A DNA stretch of 64,000 bases from DASXZH01 sp963829965 (GCA_963829965.1 CAWHLK010000037.1:67494-131493), one strand, 5' to 3'; counted from the first letter of the stretch, positions 46,028 through 55,192 are shown. Notes: generated by a model not told the origin, from the letters alone. Made by a program: numbers and translations.

Positions 46028-46690
46028 CTAAGCCTTCTCCACCATCCTGGCTCTTACCGCCTTCATCGCAGCTTCGGTGCGGCTGTTTACTTGCAGCGCT
46101 TTCAAAATGTTGGAAACGTGGTTCTTCACCGTTTTCTCCGCGATACAGAGTTGGGCGGCGATGTCCTTGTTCCGCAGTCCTTCGGAGACCAAGTCCAGAA
46201 TCTCTGCCTCGCGGTCGCTCAGAACATAGAGTTCCGAATCGTCTGTCTCTTCGTCGTCTCGGAAGCGGCGAAAGTCGTCAATAACCTTGGCTGCAATCCT
46301 GGGCGTTATCTTGGCTTCGCCTTTGGAGGCCAAACGAATCGCATCGATCACATCATGCGGGGTGGAAGTCTTCAGCAAGAAGCCCAAAGCGCCCGAGCGG
46401 AAGGCCTCGTAAACGAGGTCGTCCTCCTCGTGGGAGGTCAAAACCACGACCTTCACGTCTTTTTCCTGCTTCAGCAAACGCCGGACAAGCTCCGCGCCGC
46501 TCATGCGCGGCATGTTGAGGTCGGTAAGTAAAACGTCGGGGGGATCGGCGAGGCACGAATCCAGAGCCTCAGCGCCGTCTTTGCAGATGGCAACCACCTC
46601 GCATTCAGGCATCAGCTGAAGTGTTTTTTGCAAAGCATTTCGGTAGGAGGGTTCATCCTCCGCAACGACAACCCGAATCTTCGAAGCCAT
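46028..46690 (-). CDS. NarL/FixJ-family response regulator
   Basis: 220 residues, start ATG 46,690. Receiver with E11-D12, phospho-acceptor D57 (LLTDLNMP) and K near 107; LuxR-type HTH 'LSDREAEILDLVSEGLRNKDIAAQL' in its normal form. No kinase is adjacent (orphan). Divergent from the nitroreductase over about 40 bp. Confidence 0.85.
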   Translation of the reverse strand: MASKIRVVVAEDEPSYRNALQKTLQLMPECEVVAICKDGAEALDSCLADPPDVLLTDLNMPRMSGAELVRRLLKQEKDVKVVVLTSHEEDDLVYEAFRSGALGFLLKTSTPHDVIDAIRLASKGEAKITPRIAAKVIDDFRRFRDDEETDDSELYVLSDREAEILDLVSEGLRNKDIAAQLCIAEKTVKNHVSNILKALQVNSRTEAAMKAVRARMVEKA

Positions 46691-46731
46691 GGATAGAGTA
46701 TGACCAATCTGGATCAGAGTAAAGTTGCAAC

Positions 46732-47512
46732 ATGAATTTCGTCGGACCTGCTGCGCGGGCATCGATCGATCCGCCAGTACCGGCCCGATCCCATAGCTCC
46801 TGAGCTCATCGAGGAAGTATGCGAGGAAGCGATCTTGGGCGCCTCGTCCTCGGGGAACCTAAACAGCATCTCGATCGTGCTGACCCAGGACTCTGAGCGC
46901 AAGCAAAAGCTTTACGAATTCCACTTTGAGCAGCCGATGGTTTTGGAGGCGCCTTTGGTGGTCACCTTCTGTGCGGACTGGTATCGGACCCGAAGGTGGC
47001 TCGCCCAGCGTGGAGCGAGGGACAACTTCAATAACCTTCTCGGTTACCACGTGGCCGCTTTTGATGCGATGATCATCGCCCAAAACGTTAGCCTCGGCTT
47101 TCAGGCAAGGGGATTGGGAATCTGCTACATGGGAACGACTTTGTCTTCCATGAAGAAGATCTCCGAGTTTCTGGAACTTCCCGATACCTGCCTGCCGGTG
47201 ACCTCCATTGTGGTTGGATACCCGGCCGAAAGCCCCGCCAAGCGGGACCGGCTGCCGTTTCAAGCAATGATCCATCAGGAGAAATATAAACCGCTCACTG
47301 AAGATGACGTTAACGACATCTATAAACAACGGGAGGTGCGGGGCTGGGAGCGGTATATGTCGATCCCGGAAGTGAAAAAGCGGATCGAAGACCTGGGGAT
47401 CGAGAGCCTGGCGCAGTATTACACGAGCAAGATCAAGTACGATCCCGACGAGTTTCTCGTGGATTCAGAACAGATACGAGCTCTTTTGGAGGAAAAGCAC
47501 TTCTTACCGTAA
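46732..47512 (+). CDS. Nitroreductase family protein (frameshift at the start)
   Basis: The raw open frame begins only at 46,835, inside the domain. From ATG 46,732 (atgaatttcg), removal of one T gives MNSSDLLRGHRSIRQYRPDP in frame, with the RSIRQY FMN-binding motif, and then 'EAILGASSSGNLNS'. 'ARGLGICYMGTT' and 'VTSIVVGYPAE' complete the fold. About 259 residues, with a long C-terminal part ('RGWERYMSIPEVKKR') beyond the usual. It reduces an unknown substrate with FMN and NAD(P)H. The next gene overlaps its stop by one base. Confidence 0.75.
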
Positions 47513-48456
47513 TGCCCATTCTCGAAGTCCGCAATCTAGAAGTTTCTTTCGGCCCCATCAAAATCTTGCGTGGGGTGAGCTTTGACCTGGAAGCAGGTCA
47601 AACCCTAGGCGTGGTGGGAGAGTCCGGCTGCGGCAAATCGATGACCGGTTTTGCCGTCATGGGCATGCTGCTCCCGCCGGGGAAGATCACCGCCGGTTCG
47701 ATCAAATTGGACGGCCGCGAACTGACCACCCTTAAGCCACGCGAGTGGCCCTCGATCAGAGGCAAAGACATCGCACTCGTAATGCAGGATCCCTTCACGA
47801 GCCTGAATCCGATGATGCGAATTGGCAACCAAATCGCGGAGGCGTTGCGGCTGCATCAGGGGATGGACCGCACCCAGGCATGGAAAAGGGCGGTGGAGCT
47901 GCTGGACGACGTCGGTGTCCCGATCCCTGAGGCATCCGCCCGCAAGTATCCGCATCAGCTAAGCGGCGGCCAACGGCAGCGGGTGGTGATTGCCATCGCC
48001 TTCGCCTGCAAGCCGAAGGTTCTCATTGCCGACGAGCCCACAACGGCGTTGGACGTGACCCTCCAAGCCCAAATCCTCCGACTTCTCCGCGAATTGCAGG
48101 AGAAGGAGGGAACCGCGGTGATGCTGATTTCGCATGATGTGGGCGTCATCGGCTCGCTGAGCCAACGGGTTGCGGTTTTCTACGCGGGCAAAATCGTGGA
48201 AATGGGTCCTGCGGAAGCGGTGCTGCTGCGGCCCCTGCACCCTTATACCAAGGCGCTGTTAAACGCTCTGCCCCGGGTCGGGGCAACTACTTTGGAATCC
48301 ATTGCGGGTCAGCCGCCGAGTTTTACGAATCTGCCGGTTGGGTGCGCCTTTGCGCCTCGATGCCCGGTGCGGGACCCGCGGTCAGATGAAGATCCCGGGC
48401 TGTTTCAGGTTGAGAACGACCATTTTGCCGCCTGTTGGCGCGTCTTCAAGGGCTAA
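47512..48456 (+). CDS. Peptide ABC transporter ATP-binding protein (DppD/OppD-like)
   Basis: 314 residues. Walker A 'GESGCGKS', Q-loop 'MQDPFTSLNP', signature 'LSGGQRQRV', Walker B 'VLIADEP', and the Opp-type C-terminal extension with its cysteine cluster ('GCAFAPRCPVRDP', 'AACW') that can bind Fe-S. It powers uptake of peptides or nickel. No permease or binding protein gene is near, so the partner genes lie elsewhere. It starts within the nitroreductase stop (TAATG). Confidence 0.9.
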   Translation: MPILEVRNLEVSFGPIKILRGVSFDLEAGQTLGVVGESGCGKSMTGFAVMGMLLPPGKITAGSIKLDGRELTTLKPREWPSIRGKDIALVMQDPFTSLNPMMRIGNQIAEALRLHQGMDRTQAWKRAVELLDDVGVPIPEASARKYPHQLSGGQRQRVVIAIAFACKPKVLIADEPTTALDVTLQAQILRLLRELQEKEGTAVMLISHDVGVIGSLSQRVAVFYAGKIVEMGPAEAVLLRPLHPYTKALLNALPRVGATTLESIAGQPPSFTNLPVGCAFAPRCPVRDPRSDEDPGLFQVENDHFAACWRVFKG

Positions 48457-48887
48457 CTGGCGTCTTGGTCAATGACAGGAAACGGCAGCCCCTCCGGAAC
48501 CTTTGCCCCGTCTTCGCTCCAGGCTCTTTGAGCCTCTGTCGCATTCCGGAAATATTCGTAAGCTCTCCGAGCCGGCTCGCCGCCCATCCCAACATCGGTT
48601 AAGGCTCGCTCGAAGGCGGCAAGGCAAGCATCGTCCAACTCAATGTGAATCCCGTTGCACGCATGCAACTGCTGCACGTACGACTCGTTTCCGTAACCGG
48701 CTGAATAGAGCGCCGGGCCACCAAAAGCTTCCGCCAGGTAAGCGGCAAGCCTCTCGTCATGGTGCGGGTGAAGCCCATGTTCGAACGGGTGCGCCGCAAC
48801 CGGATCCTGCAGACAGAGCTCATGCCAACGCCTCGTCAGGGCCAGGATACGGTCAAAGCCGCCCAAATCTTCATACAGTGAAGCCAT
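48453..48887 (-). CDS. Truncated hemoglobin
   Basis: 144 residues. 'SLYEDLGGFDRILALTRRWHEL' in the typical start, 'HPHHDERLAAYLAEAFGGP' with the proximal His region, and Y/W residues of the 2-on-2 globin pocket. It binds heme and O2 or NO in the cytoplasm. Its end overlaps the ABC gene by 4 bases on the opposite strand. Intact. Confidence 0.85.
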   Translation of the reverse strand: MASLYEDLGGFDRILALTRRWHELCLQDPVAAHPFEHGLHPHHDERLAAYLAEAFGGPALYSAGYGNESYVQQLHACNGIHIELDDACLAAFERALTDVGMGGEPARRAYEYFRNATEAQRAWSEDGAKVPEGLPFPVIDQDAS

Positions 48888-48934
48888 ACAAGCAATTATA
48901 TAGGCTGATCTATGTCCGCTCCGGCCTAACTTGC

Positions 48935-50018
48935 CTAAGTAGCCACGAAAGATCCATAGCCGGAATCCACGCTCGTGCCGTCAGGCAGCATGGCGCCGTT
49001 GGCGTAAATCGCCCCGCCGTACTGCGCGTAGGCGTCCTTTGTAGTATTGCCGGAAAACGTCCCGCTCGACACCTGGATGTAGCCTCGAACGTTCGCAAAG
49101 GCTCCGTACCTGAATCCCGATATATTAGCGCTCGAAGCATAAACGGCGCCACCATCGGTGACGTCAATGCCATTACCTGAGGTCAATGCGCTCGAAATAG
49201 TGGCTCCTTCAGCCTTCACATTGGCCCCGATCCCTGCCTCGATTCCAGAGGCCTGGCAATAATCAATCAGCAGGCCAGGAAGATTGCAAGTGCCTTGAGT
49301 GACATAGACACCGGCTACTGTATTGTGCTCAAAAGTGGCGCCTGTTATTTGAGCGTTTCCACCTGTCTGAACCGTGATGCCTGTCGGAAAAGGTGTTGTC
49401 GACGAGGTTTTCGCCATTGAGTTGCGCGCCGCTGCTGACCACGATGCCGGAGCCGGTAGAAAAACTCCCGGTAAGAACGAGGTTGTCCACGAGACCGATT
49501 ACGTGGCCGGTATCGATGGTTAACCCGTTCGATGTAGCGCCCGTAAAGTTGAGAATGATGTTGTTCGGGTTATCGCCAATGATGCTGATCAGCGCGCCAA
49601 AGCTATGATCAAGCGAGAAAGCCGAGTTGAAGTTCTCATTAAAATTCCCCGATGTAGTGACAATGTCCAGGTGAAGATAAGCGGCGTCTGCGATGCGGGC
49701 GTTGCGTGCGAATTGCCAGGCATAGGCGAGATTGGCAAACGCCTGTCCCGCGCCGATAGCGAGGGTTGTATTTGAACGGACGTAGTTCAGTTCCCACTTT
49801 CCGTAAGCACTCGCCGGATAGGGGCCGTCTGCGCTGAGCGCTGTCATCGCGCGGTACCAGTTTCCGCCGTATTGAACGATATCACCGGCAGCGAAGGAGG
49901 CTGAGGAACTCCAAGCGGGCGGAAAGCTCTGAGCCCTTGCGAGGTTGGGTATTGCGGAGAGAAGGAAAAGGAAGCTGCCGAGCCTTAGCAATCGCAAGAA
50001 ACTGGAAAACGCATGCAT
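48935..50018 (-). CDS. Secreted parallel beta-helix protein with CBM5/12-like domain (one frameshift)
   Basis: A signal peptide (LGSFLFLLSAIPNLARAQ), then a carbohydrate-binding-like unit ('AWSSSASFAAGDIVQYGGNWY', 'SAYGKWEL'), then right-handed beta-helix rungs ('NIILNFTGATSNGLTID', 'SGIVVSSGAQLNGEN'). Near 49,390 the frame shifts and continues FPTGITVQTGGNAQITGATF through to the stop. About 360 residues. Probably sticks to surface or plant-like glycans; catalytic residues are not evident. Confidence 0.7.
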
Positions 50019-50183
50019 CGTTCAATAGATACGATTGAGAAGCTATATGTTCCGGGTCTTTTTGTTTCCGGCGCTGGGCTGAAGTATGTTTGGCGGGTTC
50101 TTCCCAAAATCCTTCAGCCCCGAGAGGTAGATCCTCCGCTGCATCCAGGCCTCCGCTCGCCGGCTACGCTGGTGGGTAGTGGG

Positions 50184-50612
50184 TCAGTTTGAATTGGGCG
50201 CTGCTTGGCCCTGCGCTTTCGCCTGGTCTCTGAGACTTTGAATCTGATTGTCTCGCTCTCCCTGTAGCGCTTCTGGGGGGAGTTCATGAAGACGCTCGTT
50301 AAAATTCTCCATTTCTTGGTGTGCAGCCCGTTCGGGGGTCGTTTCACTGTCAGGCGTAAGAACCTCACCGCTAGGGCCGACCGCTGTAGGAACTTCAGGG
50401 CGATGAGCCACAGACTTTTCACCGTACGAGGATATGAATATCAACAGGGCCAATAAAGAAGCCGGAATAAGCAGAAACCACCAAGCATTTATCTTTGGCC
50501 TGGGTTGCGGCGGCGGGACAAATTGCGTTCTGAATTGATGCCCACAACGTTGGCAGAATGCCGCACCCAACGGGCTTGCGCAGTGACATTGAGGGCAAAA
50601 TTTGCTCTGCAT
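50184..50612 (-). CDS. Zinc-ribbon membrane protein
   Basis: 142 residues. The N-terminal double zinc ribbon 'FCPQCHCASPLGAAFCQRCG' (two CxxC pairs) is followed by a TM helix (AWWFLLIPASLLALLIFIS) and a charged, helical, probably extracytoplasmic tail. A common layout in bacteria (zinc_ribbon_2), of unknown role. Confidence 0.7.
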   Translation of the reverse strand: MQSKFCPQCHCASPLGAAFCQRCGHQFRTQFVPPPQPRPKINAWWFLLIPASLLALLIFISSYGEKSVAHRPEVPTAVGPSGEVLTPDSETTPERAAHQEMENFNERLHELPPEALQGERDNQIQSLRDQAKAQGQAAPNSN

Positions 50613-50784
50613 TCCTTAGAATATCACCTAGAACGGCAATTATTCTAAGCACGCCGATACAAAATATGCGGAACTAGTAGACGGATATAAACGTCTTATG
50701 ATACGATGAATGACCGCGCGGGCAATTCAAATTACACCGCGCGCGAGGCTGAAATGCCAACAATATCGTATACACTGTTTGGGA

Positions 50785-50988
50785 ATGAGTAAACGGCAGG
50801 GACCGACAGATGCCAATTTGAATGCCTTTCGGGTCGTTCAAGAGGCGATTGGTGAAGCGCCCAAGACTATTCCTCACGACAAGAGTTCCGCAGCCATAGA
50901 GCGAGGAAAGGCACGATCAGAGAAACTCAGTCCTGAGAAACGGTCTGAGATCGCCAAACTAGCAGCCCAAAAGCGTTGGGCGCACTGA
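50785..50988 (+). CDS. Small basic protein upstream of the Panacea module
   Basis: 67 residues from ATG 50,785. Two helical halves; the end 'KLSPEKRSEIAKLAAQKRWA' is the widespread small motif S.E.R.EIA..AA..RW. seen in phage and plasmid nucleic-acid-binding proteins. It precedes the Panacea antitoxin gene by 30 bp in the same direction and might be its regulator. Confidence 0.55.
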   Translation: MSKRQGPTDANLNAFRVVQEAIGEAPKTIPHDKSSAAIERGKARSEKLSPEKRSEIAKLAAQKRWAH

Positions 50989-51018
50989 CCTTTTGCCCCT
51001 TCGGAGTTGGGGGACAAG

Positions 51019-51567
51019 ATGTTTAGAGAAGAAAAAGCAGCAGCAGCCGCATGGTGGTTCGTTGACCGCCACGGTGGATCAATACCGCACGTCAAGCTAA
51101 TGAAGCTTCTTTATTTCACTGATAGGCAGTGGTTGGTGAAGCGTGGTGTAACCATATTTGAAGACGACTTTTATTCGATGGACGAGGGCCCCGTGCTCTC
51201 CGAGACCTATAACTCGATGAAACAGCCGTCTAAGGGTGAAGTCGTAGGAGCCATTTGGAGACGCAGTCTATCGCCGATTTCAAATGAGACTATTCGGAAG
51301 AAGAATACTTTGGACCCGTCTCAATACCTGACCAGATCTCAATTGGGAGTGTTGGAAAGCGTGTGGAATGAATATGGGCATCTCTCAAAAGACGAGATCG
51401 TTGATCGTGCTCACAAACTTCCTGAGTGGATTGACCCGCACGGCACATCCCAATTCATTATGTACAAAACGGTTTTAGAGTGCGAGTTGGAAGACCCTGA
51501 AGAGGTTCGCACTAAAACCAGGTCTGCGATGACACAACAGAGGATTTCGCAAGCGTTTGGACTGTAG
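51019..51567 (+). CDS. Panacea-domain antitoxin (SocA/GepA-like)
   Basis: 182 residues from ATG 51,019; a TTG 12 bases before is possible. The Panacea/DUF4065 signature is clear: 'AAAAAWWFVDRHGGSIPHVKL', 'MKLLYFTDRQWLVK', 'FYSMDEGPVLSETYN'. Panacea antitoxins neutralise many unrelated toxins by direct binding, and the toxin gene is always adjacent. Here it overlaps the next gene by about 11 bases. The C-terminus (RTKTRSAMTQQRISQAFGL) is an extension. Confidence 0.8.
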   Translation: MFREEKAAAAAWWFVDRHGGSIPHVKLMKLLYFTDRQWLVKRGVTIFEDDFYSMDEGPVLSETYNSMKQPSKGEVVGAIWRRSLSPISNETIRKKNTLDPSQYLTRSQLGVLESVWNEYGHLSKDEIVDRAHKLPEWIDPHGTSQFIMYKTVLECELEDPEEVRTKTRSAMTQQRISQAFGL

Positions 51568-51973
51568 TCCCAGGGAATGCGCAACCTTTCATATAAGGCT
51601 CGCAGGCGAGCCTAAACCTCACCTTTGGGTGTTTCTGACAGACTTCGATCATGACGGCAAGGCATTCGCGGTAAACATCACCACCGTTCGACAGACCTGG
51701 GGCGGCGGTGCAGACCTTGAGATAGCACCCGGGACGACTCTGACTGAAGGCGTGACCAATACCTACACCACTTCTGAGACTAGTTACCTCGTACCGGAAT
51801 TCTGGATTTGCGTGACAAGAGATAAAGCAACCCAAACCTGTCCGCCGCACACATACCGAGGACAACTCTCCGCACATTGGTTTAACCAACTATGGAATCT
51901 GGCTTGCAAATATGTGGACGAAGTGAACGAAGCGGATGTCCAAAAAGTCATCGATAAATTGTGCGGAAACTGA
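51557..51973 (+). CDS. Panacea-associated partner, candidate toxin
   Basis: 138 residues with a TTG start at 51,557 inside the antitoxin gene. The N-terminal part ('HLWVFLTDFDHDGKAFAVNITTV', the D/G turn, and the 'SYLVPEFW' strand) has the layout of PemK/MazF-like beta-barrels (H..hhhs...... hhhVNhTT.R), but the usual D.SC and HPFI blocks are replaced (GADLEIAPGTTL). The end is helical ('NEADVQKVIDKL'). I take it as a toxin neutralised by the Panacea protein; family assignment is tentative. Confidence 0.6.
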   Translation: MDCSPRECATFHIRLAGEPKPHLWVFLTDFDHDGKAFAVNITTVRQTWGGGADLEIAPGTTLTEGVTNTYTTSETSYLVPEFWICVTRDKATQTCPPHTYRGQLSAHWFNQLWNLACKYVDEVNEADVQKVIDKLCGN

Positions 51974-52041
51974 CCAGAATGCTTGACTTGAAACTGACTA
52001 AAACGGCATGCCTCAAGAACTAAGGAAGACACCAAAGGAGA

Positions 52042-52173
52042 CTAAGCTAGTAGAGATCCTGCGATCAAGTCCAGCCGCTCGCCCACATCAAAGCCTTCGC
52101 CCAACGTATGCGACATGAGCATTAGGCCGAGCAGGCTGGCAAGGAGTAACTCCGGATTCACAAAGGGGCTGAT
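52042..52173 (-). pseudogene. C-terminal gene fragment cut at the junction (TetR-like end)
   Basis: On the minus strand 43 codons, ISPFVNPELL...FDVGERLDLIAGSLLA, end with TAG at 52,042-52,044. Upstream (higher coordinates) the sequence changes composition and a stop appears at once, so the rest of the gene is missing. The 'PELLLASLLGLML...LDLIAGSLL' pattern fits the C-terminal helices of TetR-family regulators. It shows where the GC-rich chromosome is broken off. Confidence 0.45.
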
Positions 52174-52200
52174 GCCTCACTTATACGTGAAACAAAAATT
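52150..52200. other. Composition break / assembly junction
   Basis: Within these bases GC-rich DNA with a truncated minus-strand gene changes to AT-rich DNA that carries different codon use all the way to the rRNA operon. No insertion sequence, integrase site or repeat lies at the border. Confidence 0.6.
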
Positions 52201-52540
52201 AGCTCACAAGACGCAATACTATGCCAATTTACTTTCAAACTGCAACAATCCTAAGCTTAGCCGCTCGATTTACAATAATTTTCTATATGGATTTGCTAAA
52301 CCAATTATCATGGTTTCCAATCGCAATGGATCATTTTTCAATTCGGTTGATGGCAAAGCTATGTTTACATTTCTTCAGGTAGTTGAGCTAGAGAACGCCA
52401 CACCAGGAATAGAGTCGGGGCAAAAAATAGCAGACTATATAGCATTCGTAATTGGATGTGGACTCAACCCTATCACGTGGTTATTTTTTATATTGACCGG
52501 ATATATGCCATATTTGCTGTATCGAAGATATAATAAGTAA
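52172..52540 (+). CDS. Hypothetical protein with C-terminal TM (possibly 5'-truncated)
   Basis: 122 codons from ATG 52,172, which is itself at the junction, so the true N-terminus may be lost. AT-rich. The first 100 residues are soluble ('YYANLLSNCNNPKLS', 'PIIMVSNRNGSFFNS'); then 'YIAFVIGCGLNPITWLFFILTGYMPYLL' contains one or two TM spans. No family recognised. Convergent with the small gene that follows. Confidence 0.4.
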   Translation: MPHLYVKQKLAHKTQYYANLLSNCNNPKLSRSIYNNFLYGFAKPIIMVSNRNGSFFNSVDGKAMFTFLQVVELENATPGIESGQKIADYIAFVIGCGLNPITWLFFILTGYMPYLLYRRYNK

Positions 52541-52765
52541 TCATTTTGAAAATTTATCAGCATTTTTTTTGTGAGCATCTATTAAGGTTGTTATTTCATA
52601 TGCCTTATTGTAAATCATCTTTTTAGCACGCTTATTTGTAAGCAATGAATAGGGTACGGCAGCACGTTCAAATGCTTCCCGTAAGGATAAATTATTTTCC
52701 GAAGCACTTCTCACAACATCTTCAACAATGCTGTCTATTGTTTGCGATTTATCGCCATTCTTCAT
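52541..52765 (-). CDS. Small hypothetical protein of the mobile element
   Basis: 74 residues, helical and charged: 'SIVEDVVRSASENNLSLREAF', 'KRAKKMIYNKAYEITTLID'. A purine-rich aggag lies just ahead of the ATG. It is the last gene of the minus-strand series; function unknown. Confidence 0.55.
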   Translation of the reverse strand: MKNGDKSQTIDSIVEDVVRSASENNLSLREAFERAAVPYSLLTNKRAKKMIYNKAYEITTLIDAHKKNADKFSK

Positions 52766-52786
52766 TTTAATTTCTCCTATTATTAA

Positions 52787-53221
52787 TTATTTAATCCAAG
52801 AATTATCACGCTGCACAAAACTATCAAATTTCTTTACAAGCTCTTTATAATTTTCAAGCAGCTCTTCTGCCACAAAATTATCCCGATATCCTTTAATAAC
52901 GTCGAATAATGTTTTCGCTTGCTCTGGTGTAATGTCAGCACTTTCAAGCGAACGCATAACGCCTTCAATGATACCTTTGAATGTATCTGGGTTCAGTTCT
53001 TTTGGCAGGTAAAATGGGACTGGTTCATCTTTAGCGCGAGGGATTAATCGCTCGATAGCTAAACGCAAAGCATTAGTATCACCAGCTAATGCAAGCTCTA
53101 CACATTTGTTTATCAAGGCAGGCGCATGAGGTTCGAGTAATTTAACCAACTGTGTCCGCTTATTGAGTGTGCCTGGTTTTTTGCCGGTCGGGTTACCGCT
53201 TTGTCCTGGCTGATATTGCAT
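52787..53221 (-). CDS. DUF5681-domain protein
   Basis: 144 residues. The start 'FQPGQSGNP.G' form of DUF5681 is plain here as YQPGQSGNPTGKKPGTLNK, followed by helices. These proteins occur in phage and mobile elements, often near terminase or replication genes, and probably bind DNA with the basic N-terminus. Here it lies downstream of a RepA-like ATPase. Confidence 0.75.
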   Translation of the reverse strand: MQYQPGQSGNPTGKKPGTLNKRTQLVKLLEPHAPALINKCVELALAGDTNALRLAIERLIPRAKDEPVPFYLPKELNPDTFKGIIEGVMRSLESADITPEQAKTLFDVIKGYRDNFVAEELLENYKELVKKFDSFVQRDNSWIK

Positions 53222-53225
53222 AACG

Positions 53226-53686
53226 TTATTCTCCTGTATTTTTCCTGTAATTTGCAGGCGATTGCTTAGCCAAATCCCTAAAACATTCTAATGCCTTCTC
53301 AATATCGTGTGACCATTCATTAATAATGCTGATGACGTATTCTTCTAAAAAAAGTGCATCGTCACCACCATATTGCTCACTTACATATTTAATTAATCGA
53401 TTAAGTTCTTGAGTTGCCTTGTTGCCACCCTTAGCATTTTCAACCAGGCAACTAGTGCTAATTGGATTAATACTAATCGATTCATTTTTTTAAGATGCAA
53501 CTTATTGGTTGCCTCTAAGTTGCATGACTTGTTGCACTGATTTCTCTCTAAAATCCTCTTGGATAAAACAACGAGATCGTTAGGTTGCATTGTAGTTTCA
53601 TTTTTAGTTTCCAGTTTAATAGGTAAAGTTTCATGGTTGCTTTTTGCTAAGGAGGAAACATTACAACTATCTAAATTGTTATTCAT
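53226..53686 (-). CDS. Hypothetical element protein (frameshift in an A-run)
   Basis: From ATG 53,686 the first 68 residues are in one frame. With one more A in the run at about 53,485-53,491 (A7 to A8), the reading continues KKNESISINPISTSCL and then 'NRLIKYVSEQYGGDDALFLEE', 'FRDLAKQSPANYRKNTGE', stopping at 53,226. The product is 153 residues. No family known. It shows that the indel problem also exists in the AT-rich half. Confidence 0.6.
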
Positions 53687-54635
53687 TGCGCCCCCTTAAT
53701 AAGCCTTCTTGTCTAGCTTGGCTCATATATTTGGATATTGTTCCTTTATTTAAACCAAGCTCAATTGCAATATCCTTCTGCTTGAGCCCATCGTTTGCCA
53801 GAGTGACTGCTCGTTGGTAATTGCCTTCTTCTAAAGAAAGCACCTCCCAATAGAAAACATCATTTTGATTGGTACACAGGCGAGCCTCAAAAGGCTTAGC
53901 ATCATCACCAAAAAATCCACGATTTTTTTCATATTTGACATTAAAACGCGCACCTTGATTTGATTCATAATCCTTAGGTCGCTCAAGCGTGATTACGGTA
54001 TCAAGCACATCTTCTTTTTTTGAAGAACCTCTTTGTGCGCCGCCTTTGCCAGAGTGATGAATTAACAAAACACTTTTACCTTTAGTTCTTAATTTTAATA
54101 TCCATGTTTGAAGCGGCGCCCAATCATTTGCATCATTTTCTTTATTAGATGGGGCAAGACATGAAACGTTATCCACAATAATAAGATTGATATCTTCATC
54201 GATGTACTGCTCAATGATTTCCTGACCTTCAATAGTTGATAAATCAGGAACCCCATTTTTTTGCAAATCTGGAGTGATAATGCGTAACTTGCCTGGAATT
54301 GTTGCATCGCCATTCATCAGAACAATTCTTGCCAATCGTTCTTGTAAAGTTGATGCAGGCATTTCCCCGTCGATATATAAAACCCCGTGAGGTTTATCAG
54401 CTTTCCAATTCAAAAAAGCGCCGCCTTTTGCCACTGCATATGCAATACCTAGCGACATATGAGTTTTGCCAACGCCACGATAGGCATGTAACATGCATAA
54501 CCCTGCTTTTGGTAGCCATGGGCTCAAAAGCAATTCTCGTGGCGGCAGGTCAAGCTTCAAAAAATCTAGCAAGTTAATAACGCATAGCTGCGATTCCAAA
54601 TCTTTTTTCTCAAGAATGACGGTATCATCTATCAT
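53679..54635 (-). CDS. RepA-like AAA ATPase/helicase
   Basis: 318 residues. RecA-type core: Walker A 'AYRGVGKTHMSLGIA', 'GVLYIDGEMP', Walker B 'LIIVDNVS', 'LLIHHSGKGG' as in the hexameric RSF1010 RepA group. The last 50 residues form an HTH ('LKQKDIAIELGLNKGTISKYMSQ'). It would act in replication or stabilisation of the mobile element. It starts inside the upstream gene's end by 11 bases. Confidence 0.8.
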   Translation of the reverse strand: MIDDTVILEKKDLESQLCVINLLDFLKLDLPPRELLLSPWLPKAGLCMLHAYRGVGKTHMSLGIAYAVAKGGAFLNWKADKPHGVLYIDGEMPASTLQERLARIVLMNGDATIPGKLRIITPDLQKNGVPDLSTIEGQEIIEQYIDEDINLIIVDNVSCLAPSNKENDANDWAPLQTWILKLRTKGKSVLLIHHSGKGGAQRGSSKKEDVLDTVITLERPKDYESNQGARFNVKYEKNRGFFGDDAKPFEARLCTNQNDVFYWEVLSLEEGNYQRAVTLANDGLKQKDIAIELGLNKGTISKYMSQARQEGLLRGRNE

Positions 54636-55002
54636 GATTAACGTCCTCCAATGGGAAAAAAATTATTTGAACTTTACTTGCTCCATTGCGTAGTAGCGCG
54701 TATCCAAATTTAATAGATAATTCACGATGCGACTGAGATATATAAAAAATCCAAATTTCTTTGCCCGCAGAAAAATTCAAATCGTAAGAGTAGTAATCAT
54801 TTTTATAAATGAAATAACAAAATCCCACTCTATTAATATGCCCTGCTATTCGACTATCAAATGAACAGAAAAGCGGGTCTGCTTTTTCAGGAAACACGGG
54901 CTTTATTTTTCTATTTAAAGGTTTAAAATATGATTTGTTAGAATTAATTAAGTCCGCATTCAGGTTGGCGCCGAATGCGGATTTTTTATTTTTGAATGTC
55001 AT
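54625..55002 (-). CDS. Hypothetical element protein
   Basis: 125 residues from ATG 55,002 (a longer frame to 55,065 exists). Beta-rich: 'FCYFIYKNDYYSYDLNFSAG', 'EIWIFYISQS', 'KVQIIFFPLEDV'. No family recognised. Overlaps both neighbours by 11-17 bases, as in compact mobile operons. Confidence 0.5.
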   Translation of the reverse strand: MTFKNKKSAFGANLNADLINSNKSYFKPLNRKIKPVFPEKADPLFCSFDSRIAGHINRVGFCYFIYKNDYYSYDLNFSAGKEIWIFYISQSHRELSIKFGYALLRNGASKVQIIFFPLEDVNHDR

Positions 55003-55192
55003 GAGTAATACCCTCCACCGCATCAAATAATGCACTGCATATTTGACGACTTCTAAGCAATTCAAAACGATAATCTTCAGGCAAAGAATTATCGAGTATC
55101 AGCTTTGTGTTAAGCGCATACCACTCTCTCAATAGAAACGAAAATTTATTAATGAGTGAATCGGATTTTTCTTGCCAAGCATTACTAATCAT
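54986..55192 (-). CDS. Small helical element protein
   Basis: 68 residues, all helical: 'SLINKFSFLLREWYALNTK', 'RFELLRSRQICSALFDAVE'. It overlaps the AlpA-like gene by 4 bases (ATGA). Function unknown. Confidence 0.5.
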   Translation of the reverse strand: MISNAWQEKSDSLINKFSFLLREWYALNTKLILDNSLPEDYRFELLRSRQICSALFDAVEGITHDIQK

